Notes under the pieces: generated by a model | Seen by the model: the letters and a program-made list of their open reading frames with translations, nothing else | What the model was told of the DNA's origin: nothing | Databases searched by the model: none | Shown: positions 1 to 9,106 of the stretch, in pieces | Layout of the letters: each line of letters begins with the position of its first letter | Numbering within the stretch: the first letter of the stretch is position 1 | Program-made: the position numbers and the translations under genes | From: Sphingopyxis sp. LC81 | Lineage (GTDB): Bacteria; Pseudomonadota; Alphaproteobacteria; Sphingomonadales; Sphingomonadaceae | Reading direction: 5' to 3' | NCBI RefSeq assembly: GCF_000756375.1 | Contig: NZ_JNFD01000036.1 | Coordinates: 54,346 to 118,345 of the forward strand | DNA: 64,000 bases

Positions 1-1
1 C

Positions 2-1357
2 GTCGCCAGCTGGAGCGCGAAGACGCGGCTGGCGTGCCTGATGCCGCTCGCCGCGGCGCGCGCGGGGTTGATCCATGTGCCGGTCAATCCGCTGCTCAAG
101 GGGCCGCAGGTCGCGCATATCCTTTCCGACAGCGGGGCAAAGCTGCTTGTCACCAATGGCGCGCGCGCCGAGATGCTTGGCGATGGCCTGCCCGACGAAT
201 GTATGGTGCAGGATCTGAAGGTCGGCGAGGAAGTGATTGATTCGAGCGGGCAGGGGCTGCCCCCGTCGATCGCCGAACCCGACGATCTCGCCGCGATCCT
301 CTATACCAGCGGCTCGACCGGCCGGCCGAAGGGCGTGATGCTCAGCCATGCGAACCTGTGGCTCGGTGCCGAAAGCGTCGCCTCCTATCTCAAAATCGTC
401 GCCGATGACCGCGTGCTCGCCGTGCTGCCGCTCAGCTTCGATTATGGCCAGAACCAGCTGCTTTCGAGCTGGTATGCGGGGGCCGCGGTCGCACCGCTCG
501 ATTATCTGACCGCGCGTGACGTCGTGAAAGCGGTGGCGCGGCACAAGGCGACGACGCTCGCGGGCGTGCCGCCGCTCTGGGTCCAACTCGTCGAAGCCGA
601 ATGGCCTGCCGACGCCGCGGCGCATTTGAAACGGCTGACCAACAGCGGCGGCGCGCTCACGCCGTCGCTGATCGACGCGATGCGCAGCACATTCCCCGAG
701 GCCGACATCTATCCGATGTACGGGCTAACCGAGGCGTTTCGTTCGACCTACCTCGACCCGAAATTCGTCGCCGACCATCCGACCTCGATGGGCCGCGCGA
801 TCCCGCATGCCGAAATTTTGGTGTGCCGGCCCGACGGTACGATCACCGCCGACGAGGAACCCGGCGAACTCGTCCATTGCGGCCCGCTCGTCGCCAAGGG
901 CTATTGGCGGGACGAGGAACGTAGCGCGCAGCGTTTCAAACCCGCGCCGCGTGCGTCCGAATATGGCGGGATGGCGGTGTGGTCGGGCGACACGGTGCGC
1001 CGCGACGCCAATCATCTCCTCTATTTCGTCGGCCGCGACGATGCGATGATCAAGACCGCGGGCAACCGCGTCAGCCCGACCGAGGTCGAGGATGTCGCGG
1101 TCGCGTCGGGGCTGATCTACGAAGCCGTTGCGTTCGGCGTGCCCGATGCGCGGCTCGGCGCCGCGATCATCCTCATCGTGCGCGGCAAGGATGGCGTCAC
1201 CGACGAGGAAGGGCTTTCGGGCTATCTTCGCCAGAATCTCCCCAATTTCATGCAGCCGCAGGCGATCGAATGGCGCGACGCCTTGCCGCGCAATCCCAAT
1301 GGCAAGCTCGACCGGGTGGCGATTGCCGCCGATTGGACCAAGGAGTTGACGGCATGA
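2..1357 (+). CDS. Acyl-CoA ligase (AMP-forming), exosortase A system-associated, 5' partial
   Basis: Adenylate-forming enzyme expected to activate a carboxylic acid as acyl-AMP and then pass it to CoA or a carrier protein. The start lies left of the window; 451 residues are visible. The ATP-binding core motif YTSGSTGRPKG is read from about position 302, and the C-terminal catalytic-lysine motif NPNGKLDR lies near 1293-1316, so both the large domain and the small mobile domain are intact. The stop overlaps the start of the next gene (ATGA), so it is coupled to a PLP decarboxylase. This ligase-decarboxylase pair is a known companion of exosortase A polysaccharide loci. The substrate cannot be read from the sequence. 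The family assignment rests on motifs plus context. Confidence 0.88.
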   Translation, partial: VASWSAKTRLACLMPLAAARAGLIHVPVNPLLKGPQVAHILSDSGAKLLVTNGARAEMLGDGLPDECMVQDLKVGEEVIDSSGQGLPPSIAEPDDLAAILYTSGSTGRPKGVMLSHANLWLGAESVASYLKIVADDRVLAVLPLSFDYGQNQLLSSWYAGAAVAPLDYLTARDVVKAVARHKATTLAGVPPLWVQLVEAEWPADAAAHLKRLTNSGGALTPSLIDAMRSTFPEADIYPMYGLTEAFRSTYLDPKFVADHPTSMGRAIPHAEILVCRPDGTITADEEPGELVHCGPLVAKGYWRDEERSAQRFKPAPRASEYGGMAVWSGDTVRRDANHLLYFVGRDDAMIKTAGNRVSPTEVEDVAVASGLIYEAVAFGVPDARLGAAIILIVRGKDGVTDEEGLSGYLRQNLPNFMQPQAIEWRDALPRNPNGKLDRVAIAADWTKELTA

Positions 1358-2583
1358 AGCCCCATGGTCCGATCCCGCCCGGCTTCCGCGCCGATGTCAG
1401 CGGGATGTTGCTCATCGGCGGCGACCGCGCCGAGGCGCTCGCCGACGTCGCGGGCGACACCCCGCTGTTCGCCTATGACAGCGCGATGCTCACCGCGCGC
1501 GTCGCCGAATGGCGCGCCGCGATGCCAACCGGGGTCCAGCTGCATTATGCGATGAAGGCGAACCCCTATGCGCCTTTGCTCGCCTTCATGGCGCGGCTGG
1601 TCGACGGGTTCGACGTCGCCTCGGGCGGCGAACTGAAAGCCGCGCTCGCCAGCGGGATGCCGGCGGGCGACATCAGCTTTGCCGGACCCGGCAAACGCGA
1701 CCGCGAACTCGAAGCGACGATCACCGCCGGCGCGACGCTCAACCTCGAATCCGCGGGCGAGGCCGAACGAGCGCTGTCGATCGCCGAGCATCTCGGCCTC
1801 ACACCCAGCCTCGCGGTGCGCGTCAATCCCGACTTCGACCTCAAGGGGTCGGGCATGAAAATGGGCGGCGGCGCCAAGCCGTTCGGGGTCGATGCCGCCG
1901 AGGTTCCGGCGCTCGTCCGGCGCCTGATGGACGCCGGTGCCGACTGGCAGGGTTTTCATATTTTTGCGGGATCGCAGGCGCTGGACGCCGCGGCCATCGC
2001 CGAGACGCAGGCGCAGACGGTGGCGCTCGCGGCGCGGCTCGCGAACGAGATCGGGGAGACCCCGCCGCTCGTCAATCTTGGTGGCGGCATGGGCGTGCCC
2101 TATTTCCCCGGCGACAAGCCGGTCGATGTCGCCGCGGTCGGGGCGGCGCTCGGCGAGACGCTGGCGGCGCGCGATCCGGTGCTTGCAAAGAGCCATTTCG
2201 CGATGGAGCTCGGCCGCTGGCTCGTCGCCGAGGCGGGCGTCTATCTGACCCGCATCGTTGACCGGAAGACCAGCCATGGCGAAACCTTCCTCGTCACCGA
2301 CGGCGGCCTCCACCACCAGCTCGCCGCGAGCGGCAATTTCGGCACCGTGATCCGCCGCAATTATCCGATCGCGGTCGCGGGCGCCTTCGGCGCCGAGGCC
2401 GAAGAGACGGTATCGGTCGTCGGCTGCCTCTGCACCCCGCTCGACCGCCTCGGCGACCAGGTCGCGCTGCCGCGCGCCGAGGTCGGCGACCTGATCGCGA
2501 TCTTCCTCGCCGGAGCCTATGGTGCGAGCGCCAGCCCCGCGACCTTTCTGGGGCAGGGGCCGGCGCGCGAAATGCTCGTCTGA
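1354..2583 (+). CDS. Pyridoxal-dependent decarboxylase, exosortase A system-associated
   Basis: 409-residue fold-type III PLP enzyme of the ornithine/diaminopimelate decarboxylase (LysA-like) family. The Schiff-base lysine is Lys68 in YAMKAN. A Gly-rich phosphate-binding loop (LGGGMG), an ELGR motif and a conserved cysteine near residue 360 (GCLCTPLD) are present, as expected for an alanine-racemase-like barrel followed by a beta domain. The ATG at 1354 overlaps the stop of the acyl-CoA ligase by four bases. In exosortase loci this paralogue accompanies the ligase and is thought to supply an amino-containing building block. That role is inference, and the amino-acid substrate is unknown. It is not the biosynthetic lysA by context. 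Confidence 0.88.
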   Translation: MKPHGPIPPGFRADVSGMLLIGGDRAEALADVAGDTPLFAYDSAMLTARVAEWRAAMPTGVQLHYAMKANPYAPLLAFMARLVDGFDVASGGELKAALASGMPAGDISFAGPGKRDRELEATITAGATLNLESAGEAERALSIAEHLGLTPSLAVRVNPDFDLKGSGMKMGGGAKPFGVDAAEVPALVRRLMDAGADWQGFHIFAGSQALDAAAIAETQAQTVALAARLANEIGETPPLVNLGGGMGVPYFPGDKPVDVAAVGAALGETLAARDPVLAKSHFAMELGRWLVAEAGVYLTRIVDRKTSHGETFLVTDGGLHHQLAASGNFGTVIRRNYPIAVAGAFGAEAEETVSVVGCLCTPLDRLGDQVALPRAEVGDLIAIFLAGAYGASASPATFLGQGPAREMLV

Positions 2584-2756
2584 TACGCCTGAATCTGTTC
2601 CTTATCGGGACATCTTCCGACAAGCGCGGTCCAAACTTAGTTCAATACTAACATTATGTTCACCCTTTTCGAGCAATGGCGGAAGCTGACGCAATGGCTG
2701 TCGCCGCGGAGTTTCCGGACCGCGGTTCCCCTGACGGCTCGAAAGGTTGATGGATT

Positions 2757-3413
2757 ATGGCTTCGTTCCCCTCGCTCCGCATCGCGCGCACCGCGCTCGT
2801 TTCGGGCATCGCCGCGACCGCGCTGACGGGCTGCATGGGCGCCGGCGGTAACGCGCCGCAACTGCCGAGCGCGAACTTCGTCCAGAACCAGGAAGGGCCG
2901 GGCGAGGAATATATCATCGGCCCGCTCGACGAGCTTCAGATCTTCGTGTGGCGCAACCCCGAACTCGGCGGCAAGGTGCAGGTGCGCCCCGACGGCCGCA
3001 TCACCACCCCGCTGATCACCGACATGCCCGCGGTGGGGAAAACCCCCACGATGCTGCAACAGGACCTCAAGCTCCAGCTCAGCCAATATATCACCGACCC
3101 GATCGTCAGCGTGATCGTCACCAGCTTCAACAGCACCTTCTCGCAGCAGGTGCGCGTCGTCGGCGCGACCGAAAAGCCCGCGTCGATCCCGTTCCGCGCC
3201 AACATGACCGTGCTCGACGCAATGATTGCAGTCGGCGGTCTCGGCGAATATGCCGCTGGAAACAAAGCGCGACTCGTCCGCTTCGACAAGGGCAGCGGCA
3301 AGCAGCAGGAGTTCGGCCTGCGGCTTAATGACCTGATCAAGCGCGGCGATATCAAAGCGAACGTGCGGCTGCAGCCCGGCGATGTGATCATCATCCCCGA
3401 AAGCATGTTCTGA
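2757..3413 (+). CDS. XrtA-system polysaccharide export lipoprotein (Wza/GumB family)
   Basis: 218-residue outer-membrane polysaccharide export protein. The N terminus is a lipoprotein signal with lipobox LTGC (Cys26). A Poly_export domain follows (about residues 48-125; motif LDELQIFVWRNPEL) and then one SLBB-type domain (about 128-215) ending in QPGDVIIIPES. It is shorter than enterobacterial Wza and lacks an extra C-terminal helix, as is typical of the EpsE/GumB-like forms in exosortase loci. The 173-bp gap upstream is the longest in the locus so far, so a promoter for the export operon probably lies there; I could not pick -35/-10 boxes with confidence. It should act with the chain-length determinant and tyrosine kinase downstream. 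Confidence 0.92.
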   Translation: MASFPSLRIARTALVSGIAATALTGCMGAGGNAPQLPSANFVQNQEGPGEEYIIGPLDELQIFVWRNPELGGKVQVRPDGRITTPLITDMPAVGKTPTMLQQDLKLQLSQYITDPIVSVIVTSFNSTFSQQVRVVGATEKPASIPFRANMTVLDAMIAVGGLGEYAAGNKARLVRFDKGSGKQQEFGLRLNDLIKRGDIKANVRLQPGDVIIIPESMF

Positions 3414-3461
3414 TATCGACCGGCCGCCACCCACCCATCTCCCAAGGATAGATTGCGAGCG

Positions 3462-5003
3462 ATGACCAGCCTTTACGACGAATTCAGGGTAGCGCTGCAC
3501 AGCGTCTGGACGCGCCGGTGGCTCGTGCTGGCGGTGGCGTGGGGCATCTGCATCCTCGGCTGGCTCGCGATCGCGTCGATCCCCAACCGTTATGACAGCC
3601 GCGCGCGGCTGCTCGTCGACGTCAACGAAATCCTGCCCGACGACGCGCAGATCGGCGGCGGACGCCCGCAGATCGACCAGATCCGCGAAACGCTGACCAG
3701 CGCGCGCAACATGGAAAAGGTCGCTGCGACGACCGGCCTGCTGCCCGCCGGCGCGAACGAACGCGAAAAGGCCGGCGCGGTCGGCATGCTGCAAAAGAGC
3801 ATCAAGGTCATCCCGCAGCAGGACAATATCTTCGAAATCACCTCGAGCGTCGCGGTCGGCAGCCTCTCGGACGCCGACAATGCCAAGCTCGCCTCGGGCG
3901 TGCTCGATAGCCTGATTACTGTGTTCCGTGACGACCAGCTGCGCGGCGGCCGGATGAACGCGCGCGAGGGCCTGAAATTCCTCGACGCCCAGATCGCCGA
4001 CCGCGAAAAGGCGCTGCGCGAGGTCGAAGCGCGCCGCGCCGCGTTCGAGGCGCAGAATATCGGCCTGATCCCCGGTGGCAGCGGGTCGCCGGCGCAGCGC
4101 GTCGAAGCCGCGCGAGCCGAACTCGGCCAGATCGATTCGCAGCTCGTGTCGGCGCAGGCGCAGCTCGCGGCGGCCAACGGCCAGCTCTCCTCGACCCCCG
4201 CGACGATCAACATCCCGGGCATGGGCAGCGTCGGCGGCGGCGTCGCGCGCCAGCAGCTTGCCGGCGCGCAGAATGAACTCTCGTCGATGCGCGCGCGCGG
4301 GCTGACCGACGCGCACCCCGACGTCATCGCGCTGAAAAGCCAGATCGCCTCGCTGAAGGCCATGGCCGACCGCGAAGGCGCGGGCGGCGGTGGCGGCGGC
4401 AATTCGCAGAACCCCGCCTATGCCTCGCTGTCGGCGATGCGCGCCGAGCGGCAGGCGACGGTCAGCGCGCTGTCGTCGCGCAAGGCGCAGCTCACCGGCG
4501 ACATCGCGAAGATCACCTCGCAGCAGATCCAGAATCCCGGCATCGCGGCCGAATACGACCGGATCAACGGCGAATATACCGCGTTCAAGGCGCAGTATGA
4601 CAAATTGCTCGCGCAGCGCGAGCAGGTCCGCATGCGCGGTGAGGTGCAGACCGAAACCGACGCGATCAAGATCGAACTGCTCGATCCGCCGTCGAAACCG
4701 ACGAGCCCCGCGGCGCCCAACCGGCCCTTGTTCCTGACGCTCGTGCTGCTCGCGGGCATCGGCGGGGGTGGCGGCGCGGCGTTCGGTCTCGGTCAGGTGC
4801 GCACCAGCTATGCGACCGCGGCGAAGCTCGAACGCGCCAGCGGCCTGCCGGTGATCGGATCGATCACCGAAGTCGTGACGCCCGACCGCCATCTCGACCG
4901 GCGCAAGAAACTCGTCTGGCTGGCGAGCGGTGGGGGCGCGCTCGTCGGGCTCTACGCCTTGCTGCTGGTCGCCGAATTCATCCAACGCGGCATGGTTGCG
5001 TGA
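3462..5003 (+). CDS. XrtA-system polysaccharide chain-length determinant (Wzz/GNVR family)
   Basis: 513-residue inner-membrane polysaccharide co-polymerase controlling polymer length. A Wzz domain starts at the N terminus with one membrane helix (LVLAVAWGICILGWLAIASI). A long periplasmic helical region follows, rich in Gln/Ala/Glu and containing a Gly-rich patch (AGGGGGGN). The GNVR-like C-terminal part has PxxP-rich PSKPTSPAAPNRP followed by two hydrophobic segments. I chose the ATG at 3462 (MTSLYDEF). A TTG at 3453 in the same frame is closer to the AAGGA at 3444 and would add three residues. The stop is followed immediately by the kinase gene, and the separate chain-length protein and kinase resemble Gram-positive-style split BY-kinases. 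Confidence 0.9.
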   Translation: MTSLYDEFRVALHSVWTRRWLVLAVAWGICILGWLAIASIPNRYDSRARLLVDVNEILPDDAQIGGGRPQIDQIRETLTSARNMEKVAATTGLLPAGANEREKAGAVGMLQKSIKVIPQQDNIFEITSSVAVGSLSDADNAKLASGVLDSLITVFRDDQLRGGRMNAREGLKFLDAQIADREKALREVEARRAAFEAQNIGLIPGGSGSPAQRVEAARAELGQIDSQLVSAQAQLAAANGQLSSTPATINIPGMGSVGGGVARQQLAGAQNELSSMRARGLTDAHPDVIALKSQIASLKAMADREGAGGGGGGNSQNPAYASLSAMRAERQATVSALSSRKAQLTGDIAKITSQQIQNPGIAAEYDRINGEYTAFKAQYDKLLAQREQVRMRGEVQTETDAIKIELLDPPSKPTSPAAPNRPLFLTLVLLAGIGGGGGAAFGLGQVRTSYATAAKLERASGLPVIGSITEVVTPDRHLDRRKKLVWLASGGGALVGLYALLLVAEFIQRGMVA

Positions 5004-5017
5004 CGGGGGACGATGAC

Positions 5018-6043
5018 ATGAACGACCAACGCAAAGTCAAGCGCCCGCCCTCGCTCCTCGAACGCGCGGCCGACATGTTCGGTCTCGATCCCGCGGCCAA
5101 TGCGCCGACGATCGACGTCTCGAAGCTGCCGCCCGAAGCGCCCAAAAAGGCGAAGACGGCCAAGCAGGAACCCGCCGCGGAAGCGCCGCAGCCTGAAATC
5201 CTCGATCCCGTCGTCGAGGCGGCACTCGCTGTCGAGGCCGCGCCCGCCGCGCCCAAGCCGTCGCCGCGCAAGGACGTCGCCAAGGCCGCGCCCGCCGTCG
5301 TCCCGACGCGGCAGGGAACGATCGACCGCGCGCGCCTCGCCTCGCGCGGCATGATCGTGCCCGGCACCCCGGTGACCGGCATTTCCGAAGAATATCGCAT
5401 CGTGAAGCGCGAGCTGATCCGCAATTTCGGCGGCAGCGGCAATCGCCCGATCCTGCCGCGCGGCCACCGCGTGCTGATCGCGTCGGCGAACCCGGGTGAG
5501 GGCAAGACCTTCTCGGCGGTCAACCTCGCGCTCAGCCTCGCGGTCGAGGCCGATCACGACGTGCTGCTGATCGACGCCGACATCGCGAAGCCGAGCGTGC
5601 TCGAAGCGCTCGGGCTCGACGACGGCCCCGGCCTGATGGACGCGCTCGCCGATCCGCACCTGCCGCTCGGCGACTGCCTGATCCAGACCGACATTCCCGG
5701 CCTGAAAGTCATGCCCACAGGCACCGGGCATATGCACGACACCGAACTCCTCGCGTCGGCGCGGACCGAGGCTTTGCTCGCGCAGCTCGAACAGGGCGCG
5801 CCGGGCCGCATCCTCATCATCGATTCGCCGCCGGTGCTCGCGGCGTCGCCCGCGGCGGTGCTCGCGGGGCATGTCGGGCAGACGATCATGGTCGTACGCG
5901 CCGACGAAACGCTCGAATCGGCGCTGCGCGACGCGATCGGCCTGATGGGCGCGTGTCCGCACATCCAGCTGCTCCTCAACGGGGTCAAATTCTCGCCGGG
6001 CGGCCGCCGCTTCGGCACTTATTACGGACAGGGAGGCGCGTGA
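5018..6043 (+). CDS. XrtA-associated tyrosine autokinase (CpsD/CapB-type BY-kinase)
   Basis: 341-residue cytoplasmic bacterial tyrosine kinase partnering the chain-length determinant. An Ala/Pro/Lys-rich N-terminal segment (about residues 25-95) precedes the P-loop domain: Walker A ANPGEGKT (Lys163), Walker A' LLIDADIAKPS and Walker B ILIIDSPPVL. The C terminus is GTYYGQGGA, a short tyrosine-containing tail that could be autophosphorylated, although it is less tyrosine-rich than the Wzc cluster. I chose ATG 5018 because GGGGGA lies 7 nt upstream. A GTG at 5000 in the same frame would overlap the previous stop and add six residues. Phosphorylation state usually sets polymer length and export. 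Confidence 0.9.
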   Translation: MNDQRKVKRPPSLLERAADMFGLDPAANAPTIDVSKLPPEAPKKAKTAKQEPAAEAPQPEILDPVVEAALAVEAAPAAPKPSPRKDVAKAAPAVVPTRQGTIDRARLASRGMIVPGTPVTGISEEYRIVKRELIRNFGGSGNRPILPRGHRVLIASANPGEGKTFSAVNLALSLAVEADHDVLLIDADIAKPSVLEALGLDDGPGLMDALADPHLPLGDCLIQTDIPGLKVMPTGTGHMHDTELLASARTEALLAQLEQGAPGRILIIDSPPVLAASPAAVLAGHVGQTIMVVRADETLESALRDAIGLMGACPHIQLLLNGVKFSPGGRRFGTYYGQGGA

Positions 6044-7755
6044 TGCGCACGGCGACCACCATGCGTCATGGGGCGACGCTGGCGGCCCTCTTGCTCGCCG
6101 GGACGGCGACGGGCGCGCACGCCCAATTTTCGGGCGATCCCGGAACGGGCAGCGGCAACGCGCCCGCGGCCGGCGCGCCCGCATCCGAAGGCCGTGCGGC
6201 GAAGCGCGCCGAAGGGCGCCGGTCGCAGCGGCAGGTCGACGTCAGCCCCTATCTCGAAATCGGCCAGGTCTTGACCGCCGACCTCAAGAACGGCGGCGAT
6301 GTCCTCACCTATACGAACCTTGCGGTCGGCATCGACGCGTCGATCGTGACGAACCGCGCCGAACTCGCGGGCACGCTGCGCTACGAACATAATATCGGAT
6401 GGAATGGCGGCCTCGGCGATTCGGACACGATCAGCGGCCTCGCCCGCGGACGGATCGAGGCCGCGCGCGGCCTCAATCTCGAAGGCGGCGCGCTCGCCAC
6501 CCGCTCGCGCGCCGACGGGCAGGGCGCCGCGAGCGGTCTGTTGATCGGCGACGCCAGCAACGTCGCGAACCTCTATTCGCTCTATGCTGGCCCGACCTTC
6601 GCGCGCCGCATCGCCGGGCTCGACGTCGGCGCCGGCTATCGCTTTGGCTATACCAAGGTCGATGTGGACCAGCCCCCGATCCTCTCGCCGGGCGCGCAGC
6701 CGCAGGATATTTTCGACAGCTCGACGAACCATGTCGCATGGGCCAGCGTCGGCGCGCGGCCGGGCGACCTGCCGTTCGGATGGCAGGTGTCGGGCGGGTA
6801 CGAGCGCGAGGATGCGAGCCAGCTCGACCAGCGCTACGAGGGTAAATATGCCCGCGCCGATGTGACGGTGCCGATCGGCCCGACCGTCGCGCTGCTCGGC
6901 GGCGTCGGTTACGAGGATATCGAGATCGGCCAGCGCAATCCGGTGGTCGACGCCAATGGCGTCCCGGTGCGCGATGCCAGCGGCCGCTTCATCACCGACA
7001 AATCGACCCCGCGCCAGCTTTCGTTCGATACCGACGGGCTGATCTGGGACGCCGGCGTGATGTGGCAGCCGAGCCGCCGCACATCGCTTACGGCAAGAGT
7101 CGGCCGCCGCTATGGCGATACCATCTACACCGGCAGCTTCACCTATCGCGCCGATCATGCGACCTCGATCCAGGTCGGCGTCTATGACGGGCTGTCGAGC
7201 TTCGGCCGCGGCCTGTCGGGCGGGCTTGCCGCGCTGCCGACGCAATTCGACCCGATCCGCAATCCGATCAGCGGCGACATCAATCCGTGCGTCTTCGGCC
7301 AGCAGGGCGGCGGCTGCCTCAGCAACCAGCTCGGCAACGCGACCTCGGCGCAATATCGCAGCCGCGGCGTGCAGGCGACTTTGTCGTCGCGCTTCGCCGG
7401 CTGGAGCTACGGCGTCGGCCTCGGTTACGACCGGCGTAAGCTGCTCGCGCCCTTGCTGTCGCCGATCGGCAGCCTCAACGGCATCAAGGACGAGAATTAT
7501 TATCTCTTCGTCTCGGCGGCGCGTCAGCTCGACGTCGATTCGGACCTCTCGCTGTCGGGTTACGTCAATTATTTCGACAATGGCGCGCCGGGCGCCAGCG
7601 ACGTCCAGTCGGCCGGCCTGACCACATCCTATTCGCGGCGCTTCTGGCGCGGCCTCACGGGGACCGCGGCGGCCAGCCTCAACGCCTTCGACCAAGAAGG
7701 CTTCAACAGTCAGCTTATCGGTTCAGCTTTGGTGGGACTTCGTTACAACTTCTGA
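6043..7755 (+). CDS. PEP-CTERM/XrtA-system outer-membrane beta-barrel protein
   Basis: 570-residue secreted protein. A signal peptide ends near AHAQ (residue 28) and is followed by a low-complexity Gly/Ala/Arg linker. The remainder is made of alternating amphipathic strands with aromatic girdle residues, finishing with a C-terminal phenylalanine (LVGLRYNF), the usual BamA recognition end of an outer-membrane barrel. Position and length match the outer-membrane protein found between the kinase and the ExeA-like ATPase in exosortase A loci. It is thought to serve as the secretion channel or an accessory barrel for the polysaccharide; that role is inferred. ATG 6043 shares one base with the kinase stop, and GGGAGG lies 6 nt upstream. 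Confidence 0.85.
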   Translation: MRTATTMRHGATLAALLLAGTATGAHAQFSGDPGTGSGNAPAAGAPASEGRAAKRAEGRRSQRQVDVSPYLEIGQVLTADLKNGGDVLTYTNLAVGIDASIVTNRAELAGTLRYEHNIGWNGGLGDSDTISGLARGRIEAARGLNLEGGALATRSRADGQGAASGLLIGDASNVANLYSLYAGPTFARRIAGLDVGAGYRFGYTKVDVDQPPILSPGAQPQDIFDSSTNHVAWASVGARPGDLPFGWQVSGGYEREDASQLDQRYEGKYARADVTVPIGPTVALLGGVGYEDIEIGQRNPVVDANGVPVRDASGRFITDKSTPRQLSFDTDGLIWDAGVMWQPSRRTSLTARVGRRYGDTIYTGSFTYRADHATSIQVGVYDGLSSFGRGLSGGLAALPTQFDPIRNPISGDINPCVFGQQGGGCLSNQLGNATSAQYRSRGVQATLSSRFAGWSYGVGLGYDRRKLLAPLLSPIGSLNGIKDENYYLFVSAARQLDVDSDLSLSGYVNYFDNGAPGASDVQSAGLTTSYSRRFWRGLTGTAAASLNAFDQEGFNSQLIGSALVGLRYNF

Positions 7756-7777
7756 CCAAGCAACGGGAATTTTTGCG

Positions 7778-9061
7778 ATGTACGATCAGTTCTATGGTTT
7801 CACCGGGCGTCCGTTCCAGCTGACGCCAGACCCGCATTTCTATTTCGAAAGCGGCACCCACCGCAAAGCGATGTCCTACCTGGGTTACGGCCTTGCGCAG
7901 GGTGAAGGCTTCATCGTCATCACCGGCGACGTCGGCGCGGGCAAGACGACGCTCGTCGGCCATCTGATGAACACGATCGACGCCAATCGCCTGACCGCGG
8001 TCAAGCTGGTGTCGACGCAGGTCGAGGGTGACGATCTTCTCCGCCTCGTCGCCGAACAGTTCGGCATCGAGTGGGAAGGGCAGAGCAAGGCCGAACTGCT
8101 GCGCTCGATGGAGCAATATCTGCGCGAACAGGCGCGCGCCGGCCGCCGCACGCTGTTGATCGTCGACGAGGGGCAGAACCTCGCGATCTCGGCGCTCGAA
8201 GAGCTGCGCATGCTGTCGAATTTCCAGCTCGGCGGCCATTCGTTGCTGCAGATCTTCCTGCTCGGCCAGCCCGAATTCCGCCAGACCTTGTTCCATTCGC
8301 CGGCGCTCGAACAGCTGCGCCAGCGGGTGATCGCGACGCACCACCTCGATCCGATGGAACCCGAAGAAGTCGAACCCTATATCCTCCACCGTCTCGGCAA
8401 GGTCGGCTGGACGGGCAACCCCAGCTTCAGCCCCGACGCGTTCGAGGAAATCTTCGACTATAGCGAGGGCGTGCCGCGCAAGCTCAACGTCCTCGTCAGC
8501 CGCCTGCTGCTCTACGGCGCGGTCGAGCAGATGAACCGCATCACCGCGCAGAATGTGCGTTCGGTCGTCGCCGAGATCGAGGCCGATCGCGGCATCGACG
8601 CGACGACACTCGCGCCGCTGCCCGTCGAAGAGGTTGTTGCCGCCGCCGCCGCCGCCGTGGCACCGACTCCCGCACCCTTCGCCGTTCCGACGCCCGCGAA
8701 TGAAGCGCCGCTCGAATGGCCGCAGCGCGCCGCCGAGCCCGCCGCCGATGGACGTCCGCCCTTCGCCGCGCCCGCCGAACCGGCGCGCGTTGTCCCGCTG
8801 ACCCCGCCGAAGCCGGTGGAGCCCGAGGCCGAGGTTCTGGAGCTCGCGCCCGAGGCCGCGGCCGAAGCACCCGCTCCGGCGGCACCCGCGATCGACCCCG
8901 AACATCTTGCGGCGCTCGAAGGGCAGATCGCCTCGCTCGAGGCGCGGCTCGTCGAACAGGATGCCGCGCTGCGCCGCGTGCTCGACCTGTTGATCGAATG
9001 GGTCGAGCGCGATCCGGACAATGCACCCAACCCGCAGAATTCGCGGACCTGGGCTGCCTGA
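7778..9061 (+). CDS. XrtA-associated ATPase (ExeA/GspA-like AAA protein)
   Basis: 427-residue AAA ATPase of the ExeA type. The N terminus MYDQFYGFTGRPFQLTPDP is characteristic. Walker A is GDVGAGKTT (Lys56) and Walker B is LLIVDEGQNL, followed by sensor-like residues in LRMLSNFQL. From about residue 285 the protein changes to a long Pro/Ala/Glu linker and ends with a short predicted coiled coil (LEGQIASLEARLVEQDAALR). No transmembrane segment is obvious, whereas ExeA itself is membrane bound. It probably energises or assembles the export machinery at the inner membrane. The gene sits 22 bp after the barrel gene, in the conserved order of this locus. Confidence 0.9.
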   Translation: MYDQFYGFTGRPFQLTPDPHFYFESGTHRKAMSYLGYGLAQGEGFIVITGDVGAGKTTLVGHLMNTIDANRLTAVKLVSTQVEGDDLLRLVAEQFGIEWEGQSKAELLRSMEQYLREQARAGRRTLLIVDEGQNLAISALEELRMLSNFQLGGHSLLQIFLLGQPEFRQTLFHSPALEQLRQRVIATHHLDPMEPEEVEPYILHRLGKVGWTGNPSFSPDAFEEIFDYSEGVPRKLNVLVSRLLLYGAVEQMNRITAQNVRSVVAEIEADRGIDATTLAPLPVEEVVAAAAAAVAPTPAPFAVPTPANEAPLEWPQRAAEPAADGRPPFAAPAEPARVVPLTPPKPVEPEAEVLELAPEAAAEAPAPAAPAIDPEHLAALEGQIASLEARLVEQDAALRRVLDLLIEWVERDPDNAPNPQNSRTWAA

Positions 9062-9106
9062 CAACCCGGCCAAAATCGGCTATCCCGCTGATGAAGGTGA
9101 GGAAAA

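Noticed and set aside
2637..4985. Long - strand open frame (782 codons) opposite the export and chain-length genes
   Set aside because: GC-rich codon bias leaves antisense frames open. The product is Arg/Asp-rich without any family motif, and the + strand genes are clear.
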